Shown here: piece by piece, positions 37,514 to 46,065 of the stretch
How the letters are laid out: every line of letters starts with the position of its first letter
Position numbering within the stretch: the stretch's first letter is position 1
NCBI RefSeq assembly: GCF_024129865.1
Contig: NZ_JAMYFE010000008.1
Span: 1-64,000 of the forward strand
Direction of reading: 5' to 3'
From: Stieleria tagensis
Lineage (GTDB): Bacteria > Planctomycetota > Planctomycetia > Pirellulales > Pirellulaceae
Length of the DNA stretch: 64,000 bases
Translations under genes and position numbers: made by a program
Notes under the pieces: model-generated
Seen by the model: only the letters and a program-made list of their open reading frames with translations
The model's database searches: none
Told to the model about the DNA's origin: nothing

Positions 37514-39208
37514 ATGAAGACGAGTGTTTCGATCGGATTGGCAACACTCGCCTTGTTTCTCTCGATCGGCTACGGGTGGTTTCAATATCGCGGTCCCACT
37601 CCACTGGGAATCGATGCGCCGCCACATCAACCCGCGGCCGCGCGCATGCGGCAGACGTTGGTCGACCTGTTGGGGACTCCACCGCAATCGCACGTCACTG
37701 GCACCGCCGGCGGCGAGGCTTTTCTAAAACGTCTGGAAACCAAGATTCAATCGTTCGGTCTTGCAACGCAGCGGATCGAGATCCCTTGGGACCCGGCGAC
37801 CATCGAGTACTTTCCAACCGGCCAGATTGATCTGCTGCCAAAAGGAAGCCTGCTGAACAACCTGCTGGTGACGATCTCTGGCCGCGATCCCTCCCTGGCA
37901 CCGCTGCTGGTTGCCACCCACCACGATTCCTGTCGCTGGGGACCCGGTGCCGGAGATGCCGGTTCGGCTGTGGTTGCGCTGGTTGAACACATTCGTATTC
38001 TGTCGCTGCGACAGCCACAAAGGACGGTGCACTACCTGTTTACCGATGGCGAAGAGTTTGGATTGTTGGGGGCGAATGCGATCGCGGCAGAAAATCCGCG
38101 CCCCTTTCGAGATCCATTTTTCGTTCTGAATTTCGATGCCCGCGGAACCAGTGGTGGTGTGCCGATGTTCGAAACCGCCACCATGAACAACGCTTGGATC
38201 GGTGCTCTGGTCAATCACCTGGCTCGGCCCAAGATCACTTCATCGCTGGCGGTCACCGTCTATCGTTCGCTGCCCAACGCAACGGATTTCCATGTCTTTC
38301 AAGGCAAGCTGGGATGGGCCGGATTCAATTTCGCAACCATCGGTAGCGCGCACCACTACCATCAACCCAGCGACCGTCCAGAAAACATAAGCGATCGGAC
38401 ACTACAACACATGGGCGATCATTTGTTCCGCATGCATCAAGCGTTTGATGCAATCGATGCGGAACAGGCCCAGAAAATCAGACAACAGAACCAACAACAT
38501 CCCGCCAACGCCGTCTTTTTCGACCTGTTCGGCAGTGTCGTGATCCACTTCAGTGAAACCAATCAATTGATTTTAGCGATCTGTGCTGCGGCGCTGCTGG
38601 CTGGATGCCTGATACGATACCGACGGCCGCAGTGGTTCGGGATGTTCGCGGGGACCATGCTGAAGAATCTAATCGCGATTGTCGGTGGCAGTCTGGTGGG
38701 ATGGGCCGCCCACTTCATTCTTGCAACAACGCCATGGGTTCAACTGCGATACACCCCTGTCGATCTACCAGCCGGATTGCTGACGCTGGCCATTTCTTTC
38801 TTAGTCGCGACATGGATCTTGGAACGACAACGCGGATCGTCCGCTACAGCGACAGATTCTGGCGACGTCGGCAGCGATTGGATTTGGTGTCTCAATGGCT
38901 TGCTGGGATTGATTCTGGCAATCGTCTTGCCGGGAGGCGCCTACTTGCTGATTCTGCCCAGCTTGGCGTATGCAGCGGTTCGGCTGACCACCGGACATCG
39001 GATTGCCTCGGCCTCGTGCGGCTGGACGGTTGCCGTCGTCATCACCGGTCCACTCTTGGTGCTATTGGTCCAATCGCTCGGCCCATGGCATCAACCGATG
39101 TACGCGACGATCAGTGGCCTGTTGGCGGTGCTCGCAATGACAACATGGAATCGAAATAGCCAGGCATCCAGGCGGACGTTGGATCGACGGAGCGATCCAC
39201 GACATTGA
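37514..39208 (+). CDS. M28-family peptidase with C-terminal membrane segments
   Basis: The 564-residue protein has an N-terminal anchor (5-22) and an M28 domain (about 45-340) with metal ligands H136 and D138 (THHDS), D148 (GAGDAGS), E180/E181 (DGEEFG), D208 (NFDARG) and a His in HHYHQPSD. Several hydrophobic segments (about 350-550) follow. The order resembles eukaryotic ER aminopeptidase-like and glutaminyl cyclase-like M28 proteins with membrane tails. The start at ATG 37514 gives the N-terminal membrane anchor. It is probably bound to the cytoplasmic membrane with the catalytic domain outside. Confidence 0.85.
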   Translation: MKTSVSIGLATLALFLSIGYGWFQYRGPTPLGIDAPPHQPAAARMRQTLVDLLGTPPQSHVTGTAGGEAFLKRLETKIQSFGLATQRIEIPWDPATIEYFPTGQIDLLPKGSLLNNLLVTISGRDPSLAPLLVATHHDSCRWGPGAGDAGSAVVALVEHIRILSLRQPQRTVHYLFTDGEEFGLLGANAIAAENPRPFRDPFFVLNFDARGTSGGVPMFETATMNNAWIGALVNHLARPKITSSLAVTVYRSLPNATDFHVFQGKLGWAGFNFATIGSAHHYHQPSDRPENISDRTLQHMGDHLFRMHQAFDAIDAEQAQKIRQQNQQHPANAVFFDLFGSVVIHFSETNQLILAICAAALLAGCLIRYRRPQWFGMFAGTMLKNLIAIVGGSLVGWAAHFILATTPWVQLRYTPVDLPAGLLTLAISFLVATWILERQRGSSATATDSGDVGSDWIWCLNGLLGLILAIVLPGGAYLLILPSLAYAAVRLTTGHRIASASCGWTVAVVITGPLLVLLVQSLGPWHQPMYATISGLLAVLAMTTWNRNSQASRRTLDRRSDPRH

Positions 39209-39271
39209 GCCTGTGGATGGGACAGGCTGAAGGTTGAACTCCAACAGTGTGCGGCCAACCGCAACGAGTTT

Positions 39272-40570
39272 TTATGCCAGTAGTGCTTGGATCGGATCGC
39301 CGTCGCCGCCGATTTTGAACGGGCGACCGTTGGGGGCAATCTGTTCTTTATTCAGTGGCAAACCGGCTGCGGCAGCGATGGTCTTGTTGAAATCGCTGAC
39401 CGACACATGATCTTTTGCCACCGAAAATCCTGTCTTGTCACTGGCGCCGTAGACTTGGCCGCCCTTGATACCGGCCCCCATTAACAGCGAACAAAATGCA
39501 CCGGGGTGATGGTCGCGACCGGCGTTGACGTTCAGCGCCGGCTTGCGGCCGAACTCTGTTGTCAGCACGACCAGTGTTTCGTCTAACAAACCACTGCGAT
39601 GCAAGTCCTTTAATAGAATACCGAGTGCGGTATCAAGTTGGCTGGCACGTTCATCCAAACGGCCATACAGGTCTTGGTGCATGTCCCAACCGCCATAGGT
39701 GACTTCGACGAATCGGGCACCACCTTGAACCAATCGTCGAGCCAATAAACAACCTTGGCCCAGCGAGTTGTTGCCATAGGCCTCGCGCACCGCTTCCGGT
39801 TCCTGTTTGATGTCAAACACCTTCAAGTAGTCGCTGCCCATCAGATTCCGAGCTTCGTGATAAAGCTGGTTGTAGGCTTCGATTTTTGTATTCGACCGAT
39901 GCCCCGTCTGAAAAGCGCTGTCGAACTTGCTGGCCAGCATCAGCCGGCGTTCAAACATCTCGTCGGGCAAGTATTTCGGCAACGTGATGTATTGAATCCC
40001 AGCGCTGGCATTGGCCACGGGTACCGGCGACAGAGCAGGGGGCAAGAACCCCGCTCCCGGATGCCGGTTGGCGGCACCGATCACATAGTTTCCTGGCAAC
40101 TCGCGGTTCAATCGCCCCTGTTCGGACAACATCCAGCCGCCCATTCCGGGATGCTGGATGCTGTTGAGTTTCTTGTAGGCGGTCCGCATCAGGTACTGGC
40201 CTTTCTCGTGCGCGCCGGTCTCGGTGCTCAGCGAACGCACCACAGAAATTGCGCCGGCAAGGTAGGCGAGCTTTGGAAAACGGTCACCGTAGGCGATGCC
40301 GGGGACGCGGGTTTGAATCGGTTTGGTTTCACCGGCTTCTTCCACACCGGATTTCGGATCGAACGTGTCCAGGTGCGTCATCGCGCCTTCCATGAACAGA
40401 TAGATCACATGTTTCGCTTTGCCGTTGGCGACTTCGGCGGCCTTGGCTTCGCCGAGCGACAGCATCGAACCGGATCCGATGGCACCGGCGAACGACACGC
40501 CCAGACATTCTTTGGCAACCGAGCGCATGAACCCGCGTCGGTTTTCGTTGCTCATTTCAGGAAGTGACAT
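39272..40570 (-). CDS. DUF1501 protein with Tat-type signal (second copy)
   Basis: The 432-residue protein has a twin-arginine-like leader (ENRRGFMRSVAKECLGVS) and the DUF1501 pattern: YLFMEGAMTHLDTFDPK, GGWDMHQDLYG, LVVLTTEFGRKP and RDHHPGAFCSLLMGAG. It belongs to the same family as the copy at 22.1-23.5 kb but is clearly diverged. ATG 40570 has AAGGA six bases upstream. Its partner DUF1549/DUF1553 gene ends 10 bp upstream. The fold is sulfatase/phosphatase-like; the substrate is unknown. Confidence 0.95.
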   Translation of the reverse strand: MSLPEMSNENRRGFMRSVAKECLGVSFAGAIGSGSMLSLGEAKAAEVANGKAKHVIYLFMEGAMTHLDTFDPKSGVEEAGETKPIQTRVPGIAYGDRFPKLAYLAGAISVVRSLSTETGAHEKGQYLMRTAYKKLNSIQHPGMGGWMLSEQGRLNRELPGNYVIGAANRHPGAGFLPPALSPVPVANASAGIQYITLPKYLPDEMFERRLMLASKFDSAFQTGHRSNTKIEAYNQLYHEARNLMGSDYLKVFDIKQEPEAVREAYGNNSLGQGCLLARRLVQGGARFVEVTYGGWDMHQDLYGRLDERASQLDTALGILLKDLHRSGLLDETLVVLTTEFGRKPALNVNAGRDHHPGAFCSLLMGAGIKGGQVYGASDKTGFSVAKDHVSVSDFNKTIAAAAGLPLNKEQIAPNGRPFKIGGDGDPIQALLA

Positions 40571-40580
40571 ACTGGAATCC

Positions 40581-42566
40581 TTACTGGATGAAAAGAAACT
40601 CGCGGGTATTCAGCAATGCCCAGATGATGTTGCCGTAGCCGACGTTGTCATTGGTCATCCGTGAAAGCTCTTTGGCAGCCAACAGGCGGTCTTTGCTCGC
40701 CGGTCGCCTGGCCAAGACGCTTAGAAAAATGGCTTCGACACGATCTCGCGTTTGTTCAATCGCCAACACGTCGTCCACGATGGCCGACCCGGGCTCCAAC
40801 ATCACATGGGTGATCGGGCCATTGAACATGGCCAAGATCTGTGGCACCGTGGCTTCGGTTTCGGAACCATCGATCGTTTCCCGATCACTTTGACCGAACT
40901 GGCGCAGGAAGTGATCCGGTTTTTGAGGCGCCGGCAACTCGCTGGCGCGACACAACACGTTGCCTTGATAGGCATGTTGGTTCAGCGATCGATTGTAAGC
41001 CGCCAAGAAATAGGTCTTGGCAAATTCTTCAGACTGCGATTTGGCCTGGTCAAACGTCAGCGTGGAAAAGTCGACATCCAGATACGGTTTCAACTGGTCT
41101 GCGCCGGGACGTTGAAAGGGCATCGAGTTGCGAACCGCCAACGTCAACATCGAATCCCAAACCTGTTCGGCCGTCATTCGCCGCACGATCGGGCCGGGAA
41201 AGTAATAGGGCTCGCCACTGGTCAGCTGATAATCCGATGCGGATCGCTGGTAGGTTTGCGAGTACAGAATGATTCGTGTCAGATCGCGTAGGTTGTAACC
41301 CGAGCGGACCAATTCTTTGCCCATCATCGCCATCGCCGGTTCATTGGCACACGGGTGCTCGTCACGAAAATCATCGATCGGTTCAACCAACCCGACTCCC
41401 AAGAATCGCTTCCAAAGCCGATTGACGATTGTATTGCTGAACTGTTGGTTGTCCTCGCTGGTCAGCCAAGCGGCAAATTGATGCCGCGGTGATGCCTGTT
41501 TGGACTTAGTCGGCACCTCGCCCCATAGCACCGCTGGCTCGACCACCGATTTCGGTTTGGCATCGTCATAGGCGTAGTCGTGCGGCAATCGCAGATTTGT
41601 TTTGACCTCCGAAACGTTGTACGTGTTGGCGCGGACCATGCGTTGAAATGCGCCTGGCACTCGACCTTTGTCGTAGTGTTTTTTCGCCTCGTTGATCAAT
41701 TCGTTTGCCGGGTTGCCTTTGGTGAAACCCGGGTCGCCCTTCTTGATCCGTGTTCGCGTCCCGGCCGTGTAAGCCGCCAGTTCATAGAATTGGTACTGGG
41801 ACCATTGATCAAACGGATGGTCATGGCATTGTGCACAGCCGATCTGCGTCCCCAGGAACACACGGACGGTGTTGTCCACATAGGGCAATGGCATGCCATC
41901 GTCACGCAATTGAAATCCCGTTGCCGGATTCTCCCACACCTTGCCTTCGGCCGTTAACATTTCGTAGACCCATTGGTCGTACGGCATGTTGGTGCGAATC
42001 GCATCTTTGACATACGCCAAGAACGGATCCAGCACGATGTTGGGTTGTGGTCGCTCGCGCAACCGCAGCGTGTCGGCCCAAAAGTTGTAGGTGTTGCTGA
42101 CGTAGTCCGGGCTGCTCAGCAACTGGTCGATCAACTCGACTCGCTTGTCAGGGTTGTTCGACTCGAGAAACGTTTTTGCCTCTGCCAGCGTGGGGATTCG
42201 CCCGGCGACATCCAAATAGATACGACGCAAAAACACTTCGTCGCTGGAAAGGGCGTTGGGTGTCTGCCCCAGTTCGGTCAGTTTGGACTCGATCAGATTG
42301 TCGAGCTCGGCGGCGGCCAATTCCAACTCCGTGCGGCGACTGGCCGACACGGGTTGGATGTCCATCAAATGCGACGGCGTGTTCCGAACGCTTTCCGGCA
42401 ATCGAATTTTTGGCGCTGCGGGCTTCTTTGGCTTGTTCTTGTTTGGGCGCTGCGCGACAACTGGAGTGGCAATCAGCCCCCCTCCGACCAATGCAACCAT
42501 GACGGCCCGAATGATTGTCCCCCGCCAAAGGCAGCCAGACCAGGAAACTAGCAATTGCGACAACAT
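40581..42566 (-). CDS. DUF1549/DUF1553 secreted protein
   Basis: The 661-residue product has a signal-like N-terminus (hydrophobic to about residue 37, PVVAQ), then PSCyt2/DUF1549 with CAQCHDHPFDQW and PSD1/DUF1553 (about 370-655, NTIVNRLWKRFLGVGLVEP). It lacks the N-terminal PSCyt1 haem domain of the copy at 18.9 kb. ATG 42566 is preferred; TTG 42599 is an alternative. It is tightly linked (10 bp) to the DUF1501 gene, the usual pair. Confidence 0.93.
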   Translation of the reverse strand: MLSQLLVSWSGCLWRGTIIRAVMVALVGGGLIATPVVAQRPNKNKPKKPAAPKIRLPESVRNTPSHLMDIQPVSASRRTELELAAAELDNLIESKLTELGQTPNALSSDEVFLRRIYLDVAGRIPTLAEAKTFLESNNPDKRVELIDQLLSSPDYVSNTYNFWADTLRLRERPQPNIVLDPFLAYVKDAIRTNMPYDQWVYEMLTAEGKVWENPATGFQLRDDGMPLPYVDNTVRVFLGTQIGCAQCHDHPFDQWSQYQFYELAAYTAGTRTRIKKGDPGFTKGNPANELINEAKKHYDKGRVPGAFQRMVRANTYNVSEVKTNLRLPHDYAYDDAKPKSVVEPAVLWGEVPTKSKQASPRHQFAAWLTSEDNQQFSNTIVNRLWKRFLGVGLVEPIDDFRDEHPCANEPAMAMMGKELVRSGYNLRDLTRIILYSQTYQRSASDYQLTSGEPYYFPGPIVRRMTAEQVWDSMLTLAVRNSMPFQRPGADQLKPYLDVDFSTLTFDQAKSQSEEFAKTYFLAAYNRSLNQHAYQGNVLCRASELPAPQKPDHFLRQFGQSDRETIDGSETEATVPQILAMFNGPITHVMLEPGSAIVDDVLAIEQTRDRVEAIFLSVLARRPASKDRLLAAKELSRMTNDNVGYGNIIWALLNTREFLFIQ

Positions 42567-42796
42567 CAACGCACGCCTGAACAGAAAGTAGAGAAGCAAC
42601 CCAATCGATGTTTGAACGCTGTTGGGCAGCGTTTGTACCCCAGTTTAGCTTACGGGAAGCTGAATCCCCGATAAGACTTAGGACGCAAATTTGGGGCGGA
42701 TGTGATTTTGGCGACAAATGGCGGGTTTGCGACGCTGCCGCCAGGACAACCAAATCGTCTTTCGGCTGAGCGTCGGGCTTTGCTACAACCCCCTCT

Positions 42797-43345
42797 ATGC
42801 TGGGTGAATTCAAAGTAAACCGATGTAGCCGCAAGTGTTACGCCGAAAAACGACCGCTGAAAGAAGGCGAGTGGTACTACTCCGTCGTTGTCCTGAAAGA
42901 CGACGATTATGAGCGCCGCGACTACAGTGCAGCTGGCTGGGAAGGCCCGCCGGAAGGCAGCCTTGGTCACTGGAAATGCCGTATGCCGGTCGCCGGCGAC
43001 AAGAAACTGGTACTGGCACCGCGCGAGGTGTTGATCGATCTGTTGCGGCAGATGGAAGACATGCCCGAACGCGCCAAAACACGCTACCTGTTGGCGCTGA
43101 TCTTATTGCGTCGTCGATTCGTGACGTTGACCGATGCGCCGCTCGACCTACCAGAACTCCCCGAACCGGTGGACTCGGACCAGCCGCCGATCAAATGGAT
43201 GCACGTGGAAGTCGTCGCTGATGGGACGACCATCAGTGTCATGGAATGCCGCATTGCCAAAGCCGAAGCACAGTCGCTGAATGAATCGTTGAACGAACTA
43301 CTGTTTTGCGAAGCCAGCGAAATCGAAGGGGAGTCGGACCATTGA
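42797..43345 (+). CDS. Conserved-looking protein, unknown function
   Basis: The 182-residue soluble protein begins MLGEFKVNRCSRKCYAE, with Cys pairs CSRKC and a later WKCRMPV that could bind a metal, as in small zinc-ribbon domains. The C-terminal half is acidic (VDSDQPPIKWMHVEVV) and ends ESDH. I recognise no named family. Its TGA overlaps the ATG of the next gene (TGATG), which supports co-translation. Confidence 0.75.
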   Translation: MLGEFKVNRCSRKCYAEKRPLKEGEWYYSVVVLKDDDYERRDYSAAGWEGPPEGSLGHWKCRMPVAGDKKLVLAPREVLIDLLRQMEDMPERAKTRYLLALILLRRRFVTLTDAPLDLPELPEPVDSDQPPIKWMHVEVVADGTTISVMECRIAKAEAQSLNESLNELLFCEASEIEGESDH

Positions 43346-44331
43346 TGAAATCTCAATTCGCAACGATGCGAGCGCTGACGTGGATTTTGATCTGCAGTGT
43401 TGGATTTGTTTCCGGCGGAGCGACGTGCGCGCGGCGTGAACCGGTGATGGCTCTGCCCCCACCACCGCCTGTGCTAGGGGCGACCCCGGCGTTGGTCGAT
43501 GTCGTTGCCGCGGTGAATCGCACGTCGGCTATTCGAGAATTGTCCAGTAACAGTGCCACGGTCGACGTGCTGTCGATGCCCGCGCTGCCAAAACTCTCGG
43601 CGACACTGGCATTGCGCAAAGAACGTGAATTTCGCTTGCGGGCCAGCCTACCGATTGTGATGGGATCGGGACTGGATATGGGCAGCAACGATGCGTTGTT
43701 CTGGTTCGAAGTCCCCGAAGGAATGGGCCGCACGCTGTATTTTGCCCATCACGAACAATATCGCCAACAACTTCAGCGAGCCATTTTGCCCGTCGACCCG
43801 ACTTGGGTGATGGGTTCGCTGGGGCTAACACAACTGGACGCCGCCAACGTCGTACAAGGCCCTGTGATGCGGCCCGATGGAAAACTGGAACTGCGCAGCA
43901 CAGTGCCGATGCCATCGGGAACCTACCAGCAGGTCTGCTATGTCGATGCGCAGAAAGGCCATGTGACCGACCAATTCTTGTATTCACCATCGGGTGCCAC
44001 GATTGCCGAAAGCCATGCCTGGAACCACCAGTACTATGTCGACCAACAGTGCTCGCTGCCGCACAACGTCAAACTGATACTCAACCCGGCGAGTGGACCT
44101 CCGCTAGAACTGCAGATCGACGTGGGAACGTACGCAGTCAACCAGATTCTGAGCGGAGACCCGAATCTGTTTGTGATTCCTCAAGGTGCCAACAACGTGG
44201 TCGACCTGACAACCATTGGTCCGGTCAGCGGAACGATCGTGACCCCGGCGAGCTATCGATCCGCCGGCAGCCAATCTGAGAACCTGGGTCCGATGCCCTA
44301 TCGCGGTCTGGTTGAACCACCGAGCCCCTAA
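43345..44331 (+). CDS. Secreted protein, possibly LolA/DUF4292-like
   Basis: The 328-residue protein has a signal segment (8-24); a Cys at GGATC may be a weak lipobox. The mature region has a beta-rich pattern (ATVDVLSMPALPKLSATLALRK, FRLRASLPIVMGSGLDMGSND, DALFWFEVP) that recalls the LolA-like or DUF4292 fold used by lipid-binding envelope proteins; this is an inference from pattern only. It ends with a Pro-rich tail. The start overlaps the previous stop, and a palindromic repeat follows 3 bp after its end. Confidence 0.7.
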   Translation: MKSQFATMRALTWILICSVGFVSGGATCARREPVMALPPPPPVLGATPALVDVVAAVNRTSAIRELSSNSATVDVLSMPALPKLSATLALRKEREFRLRASLPIVMGSGLDMGSNDALFWFEVPEGMGRTLYFAHHEQYRQQLQRAILPVDPTWVMGSLGLTQLDAANVVQGPVMRPDGKLELRSTVPMPSGTYQQVCYVDAQKGHVTDQFLYSPSGATIAESHAWNHQYYVDQQCSLPHNVKLILNPASGPPLELQIDVGTYAVNQILSGDPNLFVIPQGANNVVDLTTIGPVSGTIVTPASYRSAGSQSENLGPMPYRGLVEPPSP

Positions 44332-44334
44332 GTG

Positions 44335-44497
44335 TTGAAGTTGCGCGTTTCATCACAACCCCACGCGTGAGCTTTGAAGTTGCGCGTTTCATCACAACCC
44401 GAGGCGTGAGCGAGGGATTTAGGGTGTTAACGGGATCCCTCGCTCACGCTTCGGGTTACCAAAAACCAATGCCCCACGCAAAAGCGCAACTTCAAAC
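44335..44497. repeat. Copy of the dispersed palindromic repeat, partly duplicated
   Basis: The left arm GAAGTTGCGCGTTTCATCAC occurs twice (44337 and 44376), followed by GAGCGAGGGATTT, a GGGATCCC centre and the right arm CTCACGCTTCGGGTTACC, CAAAAACCAATGC and GCGCAACTTCAAA. The duplicated arm shows growth by internal copying. Confidence 0.85.
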
Positions 44498-44527
44498 GAA
44501 AGTGCCAGGGGGAAAGCGAAAGTGCCA

Positions 44528-44612
44528 GGGGGACAGAGCACTTTCCGGATGAATCGATGTCTCGGGAAATGCAAGCATCGGCTGCCGCTGCGACTGGCAA
44601 TGCTATGTCCCC
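44528..44612. repeat. Short palindromic repeat unit, copy 1
   Basis: This 85-bp unit has outer arms ggggacagagca and tgctatgtcccc, which pair at 11 of 12 positions, around GCAAGCATCGGCTG. It resembles REP or MITE-type elements mobilised by Y1-type transposases. Related units lie at 44917, 45081, 45403 and 45775; a truncated one starts at 45368. Confidence 0.75.
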
Positions 44613-44653
44613 GACGAAACGCCGCTACTGGTAATGCTATGTCCCCGACGGAA

Positions 44654-44998
44654 CGGCATGTCCCGACTTAACGCCAGCGGCGTGATACAACTTAGCCTAG
44701 GGTCAGGTTGTGCGAGCGCAGCGAGCAAACCGCAACCCTAGGTTGCGAGCACCGAAAACGCGTTCCCCCCGTCGGGATTCGGCGGCTTCGCCGCCGAATC
44801 CCGACAGGGGGAAAACGGTGACCTGTTGACCCGGGGTTCCTGTCGAACCTGCCTCCAGCAGGCTCGACAGTGACCCCGGGCTAAGCTATTGAACGCCGTT
44901 GGCGTAGCGAAATACCGGGGGGACAGAGCACTTCCGCCGACGAGTCGATGCCTCGGGAAATACAAGCATCGGCTGCCGCTGCGACTGGCAATGCTATG
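44654..44998. repeat. Large direct repeat, copy 1
   Basis: This 345-bp segment is repeated 858 bp downstream (45512-45856) with few mismatches and no gaps that I can see. It contains a 16-bp perfect hairpin (44771-44786 and 44790-44805, loop TTC), a longer GC-rich hairpin near 44828-44880 and palindromic CCTAGGGT...ACCCTAGG arms. Its end includes a short palindromic unit. Confidence 0.85.
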
Positions 44999-45003
44999 TC
45001 CCT
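44917..45003. repeat. Short palindromic repeat unit, copy 2
   Basis: Same arms as the unit at 44528: GGGGGGACAGAGCACTT at the left and AATGCTATGTCCC at the right. Confidence 0.75.
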
Positions 45004-45080
45004 GACGGAACGCTGGGGCGGCGACGGGGGGGGTTGCTGCGGAGTCTGAACCGCGGCCGGTTCAGCTACAGGAGATGCCA

Positions 45081-45165
45081 GGGGACAGAGCACTTTCACG
45101 GATGAATCGATGTCTCGGGAAATGCAAGCATCGGCTGTCGCTGCGACTGGCAATGCTATGTCCCC
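45081..45165. repeat. Short palindromic repeat unit, copy 3
   Basis: GGGGACAGAGCACTTT opens the unit and CAATGCTATGTCCCC closes it; an extra CTATGTCCCCGACGG tail follows to 45190. Confidence 0.75.
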
Positions 45166-45235
45166 AACGGAACGCTATGTCCCCGACGGGGTGAGCGTTC
45201 GTTGAACCGCATCTTGCGGTCGGGAACTCGATCGG

Positions 45236-45360
45236 TTAGCCGCGTTTGCGGCGGAGACGGTTTCGGCGGCGCCGACGGTCTTTGCGATCCCGTTCTTTTC
45301 GCCGGATCTCGTCGATCTCCCACTTGTTCTCCGGATGATCTGCGAGCCAGCGATCCGAGG
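45236..45360 (-). pseudogene. Coding-like fragment inside the repeat block
   Basis: On the minus strand about 40 codons read DRWLADHPENKWEIDEI followed by a run of Arg and Lys, ending in a stop at 45236. The frame opens directly at the edge of a short palindromic unit, so the rest of the gene appears to be replaced by repeat DNA. A highly basic tail is compatible with a nucleic-acid-binding or transposase C-terminus, but no family can be assigned. Confidence 0.3.
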
Positions 45361-45402
45361 AAATACCAGGGGGACAGAGCACTTCCGCCGACGAGAAATA
45401 CC

Positions 45403-45489
45403 GGGGGGACAGAGCACTTCCGCCGACGAGTCGATGCCTCGGGAAATACAAGCATTTGCTGTCGCTGCTACTGGTAGTGCTATGTCCCC
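45403..45489. repeat. Short palindromic repeat unit, copy 4, with a truncated neighbour
   Basis: A full unit (GGGGGGACAGAGCACTT to TGCTATGTCCCC) follows a truncated one at 45368-45393 that has only the left arm. Confidence 0.75.
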
Positions 45490-45511
45490 GACGGGAACGC
45501 CAGCGGCGAAA

Positions 45512-45856
45512 CGGCATGTCCCGACTTAACGCCAGCGGCGTGATACAACTTAGCCTAGGGTCAGGTTGTGCGAGCGCAGCGAGCAAACCGCAACCCTAGG
45601 TTGCGAGCACCGAAAACGCGTTCCCCCTGTCGGGATTCGGCGGCGTCGCCGCCGAATCCCGACAGGGGGAAAACGGTGGCCTGTTGACCCGGGGTTCCTG
45701 TCGAACCTGCCTCCAGCAGGCTCGACAGTGACCCCGGGCTAAGCTATGGAACGCCGTTGGCGTAGCGAAATACCGGGGGGACAGAGCACTTCCGCCGACG
45801 AATCGATGCCTCGGGAAATACAAGCATTTGCTGTCGCTGCTACTGGTAATGCTATG
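45512..45856. repeat. Large direct repeat, copy 2
   Basis: Matches 44654-44998 at a constant offset of 858 bp, including both hairpins; small changes include CTTCG to CGTCG in one loop. Confidence 0.85.
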
Positions 45857-45861
45857 TCCCC
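45775..45861. repeat. Short palindromic repeat unit, copy 5
   Basis: GGGGGGACAGAGCACTT to TGCTATGTCCCC, at the end of the second large direct repeat. A partial unit follows at 45868-45938. Confidence 0.75.
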
Positions 45862-46065
45862 GACGGAACCGACGAGTCAATGCCTGGGGAATGCAAGCAT
45901 TGGCTGTCGCTGCTACTGGTAGTGCTATGTCCCCGACGGAACGCTGGGGCGGTGACGGGCGGGGTTGCTGGGGAGTCTGAACCGTGGCCGGTTCAGCTAC
46001 GGCGCTGGAGTCGGAATGAATAACTTTTCGCCAGCGACACTCGGTGTAACGCCTGAACTCGGCGT

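Larger units (their letters stand above)
44332..46065. other. Gene-free block of nested repeats
   Basis: This 1.73-kb stretch has no intact gene. It consists of a dispersed palindromic repeat (44335-44497), several short palindromic units, a direct repeat pair and one coding-like fragment, listed separately. Two short motifs with CTGAACC...GGTTCAGCTAC (45046-45069 and 45977-46000) match the tandem repeat at the window end. Confidence 0.85.

Noticed and set aside
44332-46065. Several short open frames in the repeat block
   Set aside because: They read through palindromic repeats and repeat the same amino-acid strings at two sites; only the fragment at 45236-45360 looked coding-like.
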